This document shows positions 12,201 through 21,318 of a stretch of 64,000 nucleotides of DNA, in pieces; position 1 is the first letter of the stretch, and the number at the start of each line of letters is the position of its first letter. The position numbers and the translations under genes are program-made. Below the pieces are notes generated by a model. The model did not search any database. It had not been told where the DNA came from and saw only the letters and a program-made list of their open reading frames with translations. The stretch is from Pratylenchus scribneri (Eukaryota > Nematoda > Chromadorea > Rhabditida > Pratylenchidae), in assembly GCA_030063045.1 (NCBI GenBank), contig JAQSEB010000116.1:620001-684000 (forward strand). The letters run 5' to 3'.

Positions 12201-15200
12201 GTGGATTTAAACCGGGGATAATTTCGCCTATTGGATTTGCTGTTGAATTTCCTGTAGATTCTGGTGGAATTGAAGTCGTCGACCCATCTTCATCATCATT
12301 TTCTTGTACATCATCTCCAACTTCACCTAATTTTCCATCCCCTCCAGGCGCAATGCTTGTTCCATTCCCTGCCAATTCCCCTAATTCAGAATCAGAAATT
12401 GGAGGCGATGGAATTTGAGTGGTGGCTTTGCCATCATCACTCTCATCCGAATTTTCCGGCTCATCCTCAGCCAATTCTTCAGGGATTTGAGTTGTGTTTT
12501 CAGCCATTGTGCCATTCCCAACATTTAAGGGAGGCGATGGAATTTGGGTGGTGGCTTTAGCCTCATTAGAATCTTCCTTCATATCTTCTCCTAATTCTTC
12601 CCCTAAATCTGGGCTTCCGGTTACCCCATTAGGTTCCGTTCCATTCCCCATTATACCGCCTTCAATTGTTGGAATTGTAGAATTTCCAGGAGGCAATATT
12701 GTACTGGATTCTCCATCTTCGTTACTTTCTGGTTCATCTTCTCCAAGTTCTTCACTTTGTTTTCCAATAGGTGGAAGAGGATTTGTTGCATTTCCCCCAG
12801 CCAATCCGCCTAATTCAGAATCAGAAATTGGAGGCGATGGAATATGGGTGGTGGCTTTGTCTTCATCATTCTCGTTAGAATTTTCCGGCTCATCTTCACC
12901 CAATTCTTCGGGGATTTGAGTTATATTTTCGGCAATTTTTGTGCCATTCCCAATTATTCCGCCTTCAATGGTTGAATCTGTAGAATTTCCGGCAGGAGGC
13001 AATATCGTAGATTCTTCTTCATCACTTTCCGGTTCATCATCTCCAAGTTCCTCGCTTTGTTTTTCACTTGGAGGAGGAGGGCTTGTTCCATTTCCACCGA
13101 TTCCATCTATATTTGATATTGCATCCTCACTAATTTGTTTATCTACTGCTGTTGGTCCATCTAGAGGCGAAAATGGACGGTAAGGTCTTTTCAGCATCTT
13201 GCCCAATTCTTTTGGCCATAGCTCGATAAGGAATTAACCAATTTAGGAAGGCGATATGCGATTTGAAAGCGCTAAATGTCCTCTAAAAAGTGGCTTCCAA
13301 ATTTTATAAAAATCAAAACAATTTACTAAATTAATCGGCTTTTCCTCCAAAAATTCAGATTTATTAACTCAAAGACATATACATATTACAAAAATAAGAA
13401 TTTTATAAAAATTTTATAGCCACTTTTTAGAGAGCACTTTGGGCTTTACAATGTTATATCGCCTTCCGAGATTGGTGATCGCCTCGCTGAGATATGGCCA
13501 AAAGAATGGCCTAAGTTTCTCTTACCGTCTAGTGGAGTTGGCATAGAACTATTGTTGGCTGCCGATGGCAATTCTATACTTTGAGTCGTATTTTCGGAAG
13601 AAGGTGGCATTTGTGTGCTGGATTCCGTTCCATCTTCATCGTTTTCTTCCTGCTCATCTTCTCCTACTAATTCATCGCCAATTACTGATGGTTTAGGCGT
13701 GCTCATTCCCTCTTCTGAAATTGCAGTTTCATTTCCGGATGTGCCTGGAAGTTGCGTTGTGTTTTGCACATTTTCTTCCGGCATGGGATTTGCCCCTTTT
13801 TGGCCATTTTCTTCGTCATCCTCTTCTTCATCTTCACCCAATTCATCTTTTCCTTTTTGAGGTGTTTTTTCTTTGGAAATTGCCGTCGATGTGGGCGGCA
13901 TCTTCCCTTCTGCCATTGTTCCATTGGCCTTATTCTCCTCTTCTCCATCTTCACCCAATCCATTCGAATTTCCCAAATCAAATGGCGGAGATGGCAATTG
14001 AGTTGTTGCGCCACTTTCTTCCCCTTTTCCCCCTTCATTTTCTCCTCCACTAGAAACGGGATATTTTCAGTATCGCAGTTTCAATACCTGGGCAATTCTT
14101 TTGGCCATAGCTCAACAAGGAAGTAACCAATTTGGGAAGGCAATATGTCAATAGAAAGCCCTAAATGTCCTCTAAAAAGGGGCTTTCCTAATTTTTTGAA
14201 AATTTATAATTTTTGTAAATTAACTGCTTTCTTCAAAAATCAGGCCCCTGAACACTCAAAAACATATAAATATTTCAAAAATAAGAATTTTATAAAAATT
14301 TTATTGCCACTTTTTAGAGGATACATCGGGCTTTCCAGTGGTATATTGCCTTCCAAGATTGGCACAAACCTCGATGAGTTATAATCAAAAGAATGGTCCA
14401 GTTACTAAAAGTGCGATACTGAAATGTTCCCTACCGTTCTCCATCCGGATTGGGTGAACTTGTTTCTTCCAATTCTCCATCTCCATTAGTAACATTGTCC
14501 AAAGGTGTCATTTGTGTACTGCTTCCGGCCATTTCATTCGATCTACTTTCTTCCGGTTCCGGTACATCTCGTGGATCTTCGCCTTCTTCTTCAGATTGAG
14601 GATTTGCAACCGTCGATGTTTCCTCAATTGTTGGGCCATTCTCCTCCTTATTATCCATTGTTGGGCCATTCTCCTCCTTATTATCCATTGTTGGGCCATT
14701 CTCCTCCTTATTATCCATTGTTGAGTCATTTTCTTCCTTATTATCCATTCCATTTTCTCCTTCAGATTCCCCCATTTTTGGGCCATTTTCCCTATCATCA
14801 GCCCTTTTCTCCCTTTCCGATTCATCGAAGCCATATGGCTCCGGACCATCCTCATTCATTGGATATTGCCCTTCCTCATTATTAATATTTTCTGGCCCAA
14901 ATTCTTCTCCATTAATTTGTCTTTTCACCCTATTTTTCGCTTTTTTATTTTGAATTTTTTCCAATGGATTTTTCCCCTTTTTGCCTTTAATTTTTTATTT
15001 AAATTTCAATAAAAAATAATAATGTATTACCATTTCCAGGAAGAATTGGTTGTATGCCCGCCGTAGGGCCCATCGGCTGCTTCCCTGGCTTTGATTGTGG
15101 CCCATCCGGCAGATGAATTGGACTTAAATCTTCTCCATTTTCCATTCCATTCGATTCATTTTCAAAACTATTTGGTACTTCAATTCCTTTTCCGCCTTCA

Positions 15201-16701
15201 TTTTGGCCATTTTCAAAAGTATTTTGGTCAATTCCTTCTCCTCTTCCACCTCCATCATTCACTCCAATTGGCATTGGCACATTTTCTTCATTTTCATTCA
15301 TTTCATCATCTTTTCTTCCATTTTCTTCAATTTTATTCTTCTCCTCCATTTGGCCACCCTTTTCTCCACCGTTCGATGCCTCATTGCCGCCTTTCTTTTC
15401 TTCCTCAAATCTATAGTCATTTCCGTCGGCTTTATCTTCATGCCCTTTTCCGGCTTCTTCTTCCATTCCATAATCAATTATTTCATTCTTTTCATGTTCC
15501 GGCATTTCTTCCTCCGTTTTATCAACTTAAATTTACAATAAAACTAATATTTAAATCGGAAATTAATTTGCCAAAATATACGGTAATGCCGAAAGAATAC
15601 TGTATCGAAAAATTGTAACAAATCAGCAGATTTTCATCCGAAACCCGTTGACTTTATATTCAATAGATAAAGTTCCTAATGAGGCATATTTGATTATGTT
15701 TTGGTTTTGATTTAACCAATTCTAACTTAGTTTTGAAACATTAAACTTAAATTGGTTTAAACCGTTTAATAAATACCCTTTAATTGTTGACCAAACCATA
15801 ACAAATTATATACCATTCAATGTGTCTTGACCAGCTCTTTCCAATTTTGGGTATATGGTTTGTAAATGTAAGGCAAACCCTTAAATTGTTACAATATAAT
15901 TTTGGCGCTATGGCAAATTAAATTGCTATCCAAATTCAAATCCATTAAATTTCAACCTTTTCCGACATCCTTTTTGCCATCATCTTCATCTTCTTGGCCT
16001 TCATGATTTTCATATTCCCCTTCATCCTCCCCTTCTTCCCCGCCTCCATCCTTCTCCTCAATGGCAACATCGGTCCCCGGATTCAATGGTGGCACCGAAG
16101 GCGGCGGTGCCCTCAACCAATTTGCACTGTTTCGCATATTCCCGGATCTGGCCAAATGTTCCAATGTTTGTTGAATATCGTGTGAAGTTGGCTCATTTCC
16201 AGCAATTCCATCATCCACCGGATATTCTTCATTATCAGCCTCTTTGCTCCAAGCATAATCAAAATCGCTACTTCGAGCAAATTCTACACTCGAAAAGGAA
16301 TAAAATTTTGTTGTGGGATACGATGTTACGATTACGACATTTGGGGAATAGAGCGATTTAGCGTCAATGGTGATAATGCTTCAGGGTAAATTTATATAGA
16401 ATTTTATTAGGCATGAAATTTGCTATAGCCAAAAAAGACTGCCAGAAATACAATTTTAATAAAAAAAACTAATGGCCACAATTCGGTAATTATCCAATAT
16501 TGGCCAATGATTTTATTATAAATTTGTAGCTAATTTTATGCCAAATAAAATGCAATCATATATAAAAATTTATCCAACAACATTATTACATCGATACCAA
16601 ACCGTTTCATTCCCAATTGTTAGTATTATGGACGGGTGGTACGACTTACCATCTAATGAAGAATAAATGAGTAAAATTAACAATAAAAAGGGCATTGGCA
16701 T
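9294..16701 (-). CDS. Acidic mucin-like secreted protein with C-terminal thrombospondin type 1 repeat
   Basis: Eight exons: 16701-16650, 16283-15957, 15525-15031, 14984-14435, 14049-13526, 13160-11076, 10958-10229 and 9426-9294. All are in phase with GT-AG borders and give 1631 residues. The N-terminus MPMPFLLLILLIYSSLD is a signal peptide; an in-frame ATG at 16791 would lengthen it. The body (about 20-1500) is Glu/Asp/Asn/Ser/Thr/Pro-rich, with many NGT/NST sequons and repeated blocks of the type PSPP...GELGEDEPE, typical of a mucin-like extracellular protein. A dibasic KNRVKR site lies near 310, a possible furin cleavage. The C-terminus (about 1548-1631) is one TSP1 module: GQWSEWRETGPCTAECGACG, then RTREC, CPC, and after the last splice further Cys including SCCMPYN and CGPQ. 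The nematode TSP1 family with CPC...CC...CGP is known. Cuticle or extracellular-matrix location is inferred. Four introns carry dispersed repeats. Confidence 0.8.
9509..9827. repeat. MITE-A copy 1
   Basis: In the last intron of the TSP1 gene (9427-10228). The left arm begins near GATACCTGGGCTATTCTTTT and runs GGCCATAGCTTAACAAGG...; the right arm has the inverted form ending TTATGGGCCAAAAACGG. The two arms meet around a central AT-rich loop. Confidence 0.8.
9828..10197. repeat. MITE-A copy 2, adjacent to copy 1
   Basis: Directly follows copy 1 in the same intron. Inner arms are TTCTTTTGGTCATAATTCAA and GAGTTATGGCCAAAAACGG. The outer terminal sequence at the right is TATTGAAACGTCTCCTATCG, one of the better preserved ends. 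Confidence 0.8.
13176..13529. repeat. MITE-A copy 3, overlapping intron 13161-13525
   Basis: GACGGTAAG occurs at 13176-13184 on the plus strand and in inverted form at 13521-13529. The inverted copy contains the exon end GACG and the 5' splice site GTAAG of the TSP1 gene. Inner arms are CAATTCTTTTGGCCATAGCT and GAGATATGGCCAAAAGAATG. The element fills nearly all of the intron. Confidence 0.8.
14058..14436. repeat. MITE-A copy 4, coextensive with intron 14050-14434
   Basis: Ends are GGGATATTTTCAGTATCGCA at the left and, inverted, TGCGATACTGAAATGTTCCC at the right. On the gene strand the intron starts GTAGGGAACATTTCAGTATC and ends ...CCCGTTTCTAG, so apart from about eight bases at the 3' splice site the intron is the element. 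Confidence 0.85.
15655..15930. repeat. Repeat R-A copy, inverted orientation
   Basis: Lies in TSP1-gene intron 15526-15956, in the opposite orientation to the copy at 5562. Shared blocks are TTTAACCAATTCTAACTTAG, AAATTATATACCATTCAATG and TTGGGTATATGGTTTG. Confidence 0.65.
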
Positions 16702-17098
16702 TGTCAAAATGAGAATAATAATTAGAATGGAATAAAAGAAGCCGTAATTCCAGCTATTCCAGAGGAAATTTTCGGCGTGGATTTGGCCCAATCGATCGTT
16801 TGATGTATTTTAAAATGAATGATGTGGCCATATAAAGCCAGCCTATTGATGGGATGAAGCGGGCTTTTCCTTTGGCTTTTCCCTCTAAATGCATCAATAT
16901 TTGCTCATCCGGCACATACACAGCCAGTTAAGCCAAAAATGTGATGTGTTGAATACATTTTGTATAACAAAGGAGCAGTGTGGAAGGAGGAATTAAAGGG
17001 TCGAAATTATCAAAACAAAAGCTCCAAATTAGACAATTAATTAGAAATGCATTTATTTGGAATTCATTTCCCACATCCATATTAATTCCTTTGAAAAA
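16702..17098. other. Region upstream of the TSP1 gene
   Basis: Presumed promoter and 5' UTR of the minus-strand TSP1 gene. No gene or known regulatory motif is recognised. It ends at the start of the 24-bp minisatellite. Confidence 0.4.
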
Positions 17099-17099
17099 T

Positions 17100-17690
17100 C
17101 TAACCGGAAAGAATTCTGATTTTCATTCCGGAAAGAATTCTGATTTTCATTCCGGAAACAATTCTGATTTTCATTCCGGAAAGAATTCTGATTTTCATTC
17201 CGGAAAGAATTCTGATTTTCATTCCAGAAACAATTCTGATTTTCATTCCGGAAAGAATTCTGATTTTCATTCCGGAAACAATTCTGATTTTCATTCCGGA
17301 AACAATTCTGATTTTCATTCTGGAAACAATTCTGATTTTCATTCCGGAAAGAATTCTGATTTTCATTCCGGAAAGAATTCTGATTTTCATTCCGGAAAAA
17401 ATTCTGATTTTCATTAAAGAATTCTGATTTTCATTCCGGAAAGAATTCTGATTTTCATTCCGGAAACAATTCTGATTTTCATTCCGGAAAGAATTCTGAT
17501 TTTCATTCCGGAAAGAATTCTGATTTTCATTCTGGAAACAATTCTGATTTCCATTCCGGAAAGAATTCTGATTTTCATTCCGGAAAGAATTCTGATTTTC
17601 ATTCCGGAAAGAATTCTGATTTTCATTCAGGAAAGAATTCTGATTTTCACTCCGGAAAAAGTTAACCGGAAACTAATTCTGATTTTCATT
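17100..17690. repeat. 24-bp minisatellite block 1 (TTCCGGAA family)
   Basis: About 24 tandem copies of AATTCTGATTTTCATTCCGG plus AAAG or AAAC (24 bp). The palindromes TTCCGGAA and, in the AAAG variant, GAATTC recur in each unit. Because 24 is divisible by three, open frames persist on both strands, but there is no signal peptide, splice context or start context to support coding. Confidence 0.95.
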
Positions 17691-17869
17691 ATTCCTCCAA
17701 ATATTATGTGTTTTTTTCCTCCAAACATTTTGTGTTTTATCTTTTATTCCAAAAAAAGTAGAATAATATGTAAAATTATTTAAAAAGCAATTGTTTAGAT
17801 AAAATTATTAACATATTTGTTTATTTTTCCCATTCATACTTCATCTCTTCTCTGTTTTCATCTTCCTCC

Positions 17870-18112
17870 TCACTGTTGTCCGCCTTGCTCCTGATCACGG
17901 CGGTTACGGCGACGTTCATTATATCGAGCTTGGTTTCGGCGATTTCGTTCTCGCTCTCGTTCTTGACGTTGACGCAACTCATTCAAACGACGTTCATTTT
18001 CAGCCTCCAGACGTTCCACTCGTTCTTGGCGCATTTGAAGTTGCTCACGAAGACGATCCAAATATGCTTGAATGCGTTGAAGGCGTTCACGTTCACGTTC
18101 TGAATCCGACAT
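17870..18112 (-). CDS. Small Arg/Glu/Gln-rich protein, paralogue A (80 residues)
   Basis: Single-exon frame starting MSDSERERERLQRIQ and ending GGQQ. The whole chain is heptad-like and extremely charged (Arg, Glu, Gln), predicted to form one long helix or coiled coil, with no signal peptide or membrane segment. It is divergently arranged with the plus-strand paralogue at 18643, which begins MSNSERERELE and also ends GGQQ. The shared ends on opposite strands argue that both are real genes from an inverted duplication. Function unknown. A nucleic-acid-binding or structural helix is only a guess from composition. Confidence 0.6.
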   Translation of the reverse strand: MSDSERERERLQRIQAYLDRLREQLQMRQERVERLEAENERRLNELRQRQERERERNRRNQARYNERRRNRRDQEQGGQQ

Positions 18113-18642
18113 TTGTGAACGATTTGAGCTGAACTGGTAGAATTTGGAGAATTAAAAAAGCAGTTTTGAATTAAGAATAAAATAATAAAAGTGCAAAGAA
18201 TAGGGGGGAGCTGATGAGTGATGAGCCTAAAGAAGATGGCAAAAATTGAAAATTTTGAGGAAATTTTATGTATTTAGACTACAACATAACATTTGCGAGC
18301 GACGATAGGCGCGAGCGCGAAAATTTTTTGATATTTTGTATATGTATAATCTTTAAAGAAAAAAAGATAAATTATCATATATTCGCTTTGAAAAATAATT
18401 TTAAAAATAACTTTTCAAAATAATTTTCGGGGTGGAAAAAGTTCGAGGTGAAGATCGGGTTCGGGTCGGGGTTTTCGGGTTCTCGAAAATTTAATCCAAT
18501 TTATTTCCCAATTAACATAATCAATCAATCTAAAATAGGAAATCCCAATATATAGCATATTTCATTCCCGAATCCCGATTTGTATTTTACAATATAAAAT
18601 TTAAATTCCATTTTAGATTTGCAAAGTTTTATACTAAAAAAA
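18113..18642. promoter_or_regulatory. Shared divergent promoter region between the two small paralogues
   Basis: A 530-bp AT-rich spacer between head-to-head genes, so each must start transcription here. GATTTGCAAAG stands just upstream of the plus-strand ATG. No specific box is recognised; the role is inferred only from gene arrangement. Confidence 0.4.
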
Positions 18643-18915
18643 ATGTCTAATTCGGAACGCGAACGGGAATTAGAATTATACCGTCAATTAGAGGATCTTG
18701 AGCAACGTCGGGAAGAAATGAGGCGACGTGAGCAGGCAGCGAGGCAACAGGCTGAACAATTGAGGCAAATGGAAGAAGAACAACGCCAACGATGGCGCGA
18801 AGAAAGGGCTCGTTGGCGTGCAAGGCAAACGCAGGAAGAACGGCGCCGACGATGGCGCGAAGAAAAGGCTCGTCAGCGTGCAAATCGTCGTGAACATGAG
18901 GGCGGACAGCAATGA
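18643..18915 (+). CDS. Small Arg/Glu/Gln-rich protein, paralogue B (90 residues)
   Basis: Starts at the ATG of MSNSERERELELYRQ and ends ...REHEGGQQ. It contains two near-repeats of the type RRRWREEKARQRA / QRWREERARWRA, so it is longer than paralogue A mainly through internal repetition. It is highly basic/acidic with a continuous helical character and no signal peptide. An upstream in-frame extension to 18619 exists but lacks an ATG, so 18643 was chosen. It pairs with the gene at 17870-18112 in inverted orientation, and both lie between TTCCGGAA minisatellite blocks. Family not recognised. Confidence 0.6.
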   Translation: MSNSERERELELYRQLEDLEQRREEMRRREQAARQQAEQLRQMEEEQRQRWREERARWRARQTQEERRRRWREEKARQRANRREHEGGQQ

Positions 18916-19320
18916 GGATATGAGGAGGATGATGCCAAAACAAAGAAGTGACGAAAGAATGAAGAGGAAAATTAAACAAATATAATAATATTGTCTAAAC
19001 AATTGCTTTTGAAAAATTATTTTAATTCAAATTATTCAATTTCTTCGATAATAAATAAATGGTCTCTATTCTCTTAATTTTTCTTTCTAATTTCATCCTG
19101 TGTATCTTACCTGAAAACTATATTGAGAAATTTCACTAATAAGGCAGGCACCTATTTTGAACATAAAAATCCTCCTTAAAAAAGAAATACAATAGAATAA
19201 AATTATGGGATTTCATTTTGAGTAATTATGAATTCATGTAATATCGAATTAAGGGTCTAAGGCAAAAATTGATTTCACACATAAAACCATGATGATGGGC
19301 TCACATTCACAATAACCTCA
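18916..19320. other. Spacer between paralogue B and the composite minisatellite
   Basis: AT-rich; presumably the 3' UTR of the small gene followed by unique sequence. I see nothing else. Confidence 0.4.
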
Positions 19321-19329
19321 CAAAAGCAT

Positions 19330-20045
19330 TGCATACCTTACGGTTTACGGACAATCCCTAAAAATATTGCATACCTTACGGACAATCCCTAAAAATATTG
19401 TATACCTTACGGACAATCCACCTTACGGACAATCCCTAAAAATATTGCATACCTTACGGACAATCCCTAAAAAACAGTGCATACCAGACATACAATCCCT
19501 AAAAAAGCATTGCATACCACACAGACAAGCATTGCATACCACACAGACAAGCATTGCATACCACACAGACAAGCATTGCATACCACACAGACAAGCATTA
19601 CATACCACACAGACAGTCCCTAAAAAAGCATTGCATACCACACAGACAAGCATTGCATACCACACAGACAAGCATTGCATACCACACAGACAAGCATTGC
19701 ATACCACACAGACAAGCATTGCATACCACACAGACAATCCTAAAAAAAGCATTGCATACCACACAGACAAGCATTGCATACCAGACAGACAAGAATTGCA
19801 TACCAGACAGACAAGAATTGCATACCAGCAGACAGACAAGAATTGCATACCAGCAGACAGACAAGAATTGCATACCAGACAGACAAGAAAAAGAATTGCA
19901 TACCAGACAGACAAGAATTGCATACCAGACAGACAAGAATTGCATACCAGACAGACAAGAATTGCATACCAGACAGACAAGAATTGCATACCAGACAGAC
20001 AAGATTGCATACCAGACAGACAAGAATTGCATACTAGACAGAAAA
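19330..20045. repeat. Composite minisatellite with GCATACC core
   Basis: The first part has units of about 31 bp with TTACGGACAATCCCTAAAAA. It then changes to 22-bp units of AGCATTGCATACCACACAGA plus CA, and later to AGAATTGCATACCAGACAGA plus CA. The three sub-blocks share TTGCATACC. The order shows stepwise unit conversion. Open frames through it are by-products of unit length. Confidence 0.9.
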
Positions 20046-20049
20046 TCCG

Positions 20050-21247
20050 TACTTTTCATTCCGGAAAGAATTCTGATTTTCATTCCGGAAAGAATTCTGA
20101 TTTTCATTCCGGAAACAATTGTGATTTTCATTCCGGAAACAATTCTGATTTTCATTCCGGAAAGAATTCTGATTTTAATTCCGGAAACAATTCTGATTTT
20201 CATTCCGGAAAGAATTCTGATTTTTATTCCGGAAAGAATTCTGATTTTCATTCCGGAAACAATTGTGATTTTCATTCCGGAAAGAATTCTGATTTTTATT
20301 CCGGAAAGAATTCTGATTTTTATTCCGGAAAGAATTCTGATTTTCATTCCGGAAACAATTGTGATTTTCATTCCGGAAACAATTCTGATTTTCATTCCGG
20401 AAACAATTCTGATTTTCATTCCGGAAAGAATTCTGATTTTCATTCCGGAAACAATTCTGATTTTCATTCCGGAAACAATTCTGATTTTTATTCCGGAAAG
20501 AATTCTGATTTTCATTCCGGAAAGAATTCTGATTTTCATTCCGGAAACAATTCTGATTTTTATTCCGGAAAGAATTCTGATTTTTATTCCGGAAAGAATT
20601 CTGATTTTCATTCCGGAAAGAATTCTGATTTTCATTCCGGAAACAATTCTGATTTTCATTCCGGAAACAATTCTGATTTTCATTCCGGAAACAATTCTGA
20701 TTTTTATTCCGGAAAGAATTCTGATTTTCATTCCGGAAAGAATTCTGATTTTCATTCCGGAAACAATTCTGATTTTTATTCCGGAAAGAATTCTGATTTT
20801 TATTCTGGAAAGAATTCTGATTTTCATTCCGGAAAGAATTCTGATTTTCATTCCGGAAACAATTGTGATTTTCATTCCGGAAACAATTCTGATTTTCATT
20901 CCGGAAAGAATTCTGATTTTAATTCCGGAAACAATTCTGATTTTCATTCCGGAAAGAATTCTGATTTTAATTCCGGAAACAATTCTGATTTTCATTCTGG
21001 AAACAATTCTGATTTTCATTCCGGAAACAATTCTGATTTTCATTCTGGAAACAATTCTGATTTTCATTCCGGAAACAATTCTGATTTTCATTCCGGAAAG
21101 AATTCTGATTTTTATTCCGGAAAGAATTCTGATTTTCATTCCGGAAACAATTCTGATTTTCATTCCGGAAACAATTCTGATTTTCATTCCGGAAACAATT
21201 CTGATTTTCATTCCGGAAACAATTCTGATTTTCATTCCGGAAAAGGC
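20050..21247. repeat. 24-bp minisatellite block 2 (TTCCGGAA family)
   Basis: About 50 copies of the unit seen at 17100, with variable positions AAAG/AAAC, CATTCC/TATTCC and TCTG/TGTG. It abuts the GCATACC array without a spacer. Frames are open in two plus frames and at least one minus frame; one continuous plus frame spans the junction of the two arrays, which argues for chance openness rather than a gene. Confidence 0.95.
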
Positions 21248-21318
21248 TCTATTAATGCCATAATAAAATAAAATTGATCAGAAAATTAAATTAATTTTAT
21301 TCCATTTAAAAACCATTA

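Noticed and set aside
11141..12919. Long plus-strand frames rich in Ser/Pro opposite the TSP1-gene exon
   Set aside because: They are the antisense shadow of a low-complexity Glu/Asp-rich exon that is supported by splicing and a C-terminal TSP1 domain.
19367..21271. 634-codon plus-strand frame across two minisatellites
   Set aside because: It spans two unrelated tandem repeats and is open only because unit lengths and stop-poor composition allow it. Frames on the opposite strand are equally long. No signal peptide or splice context.
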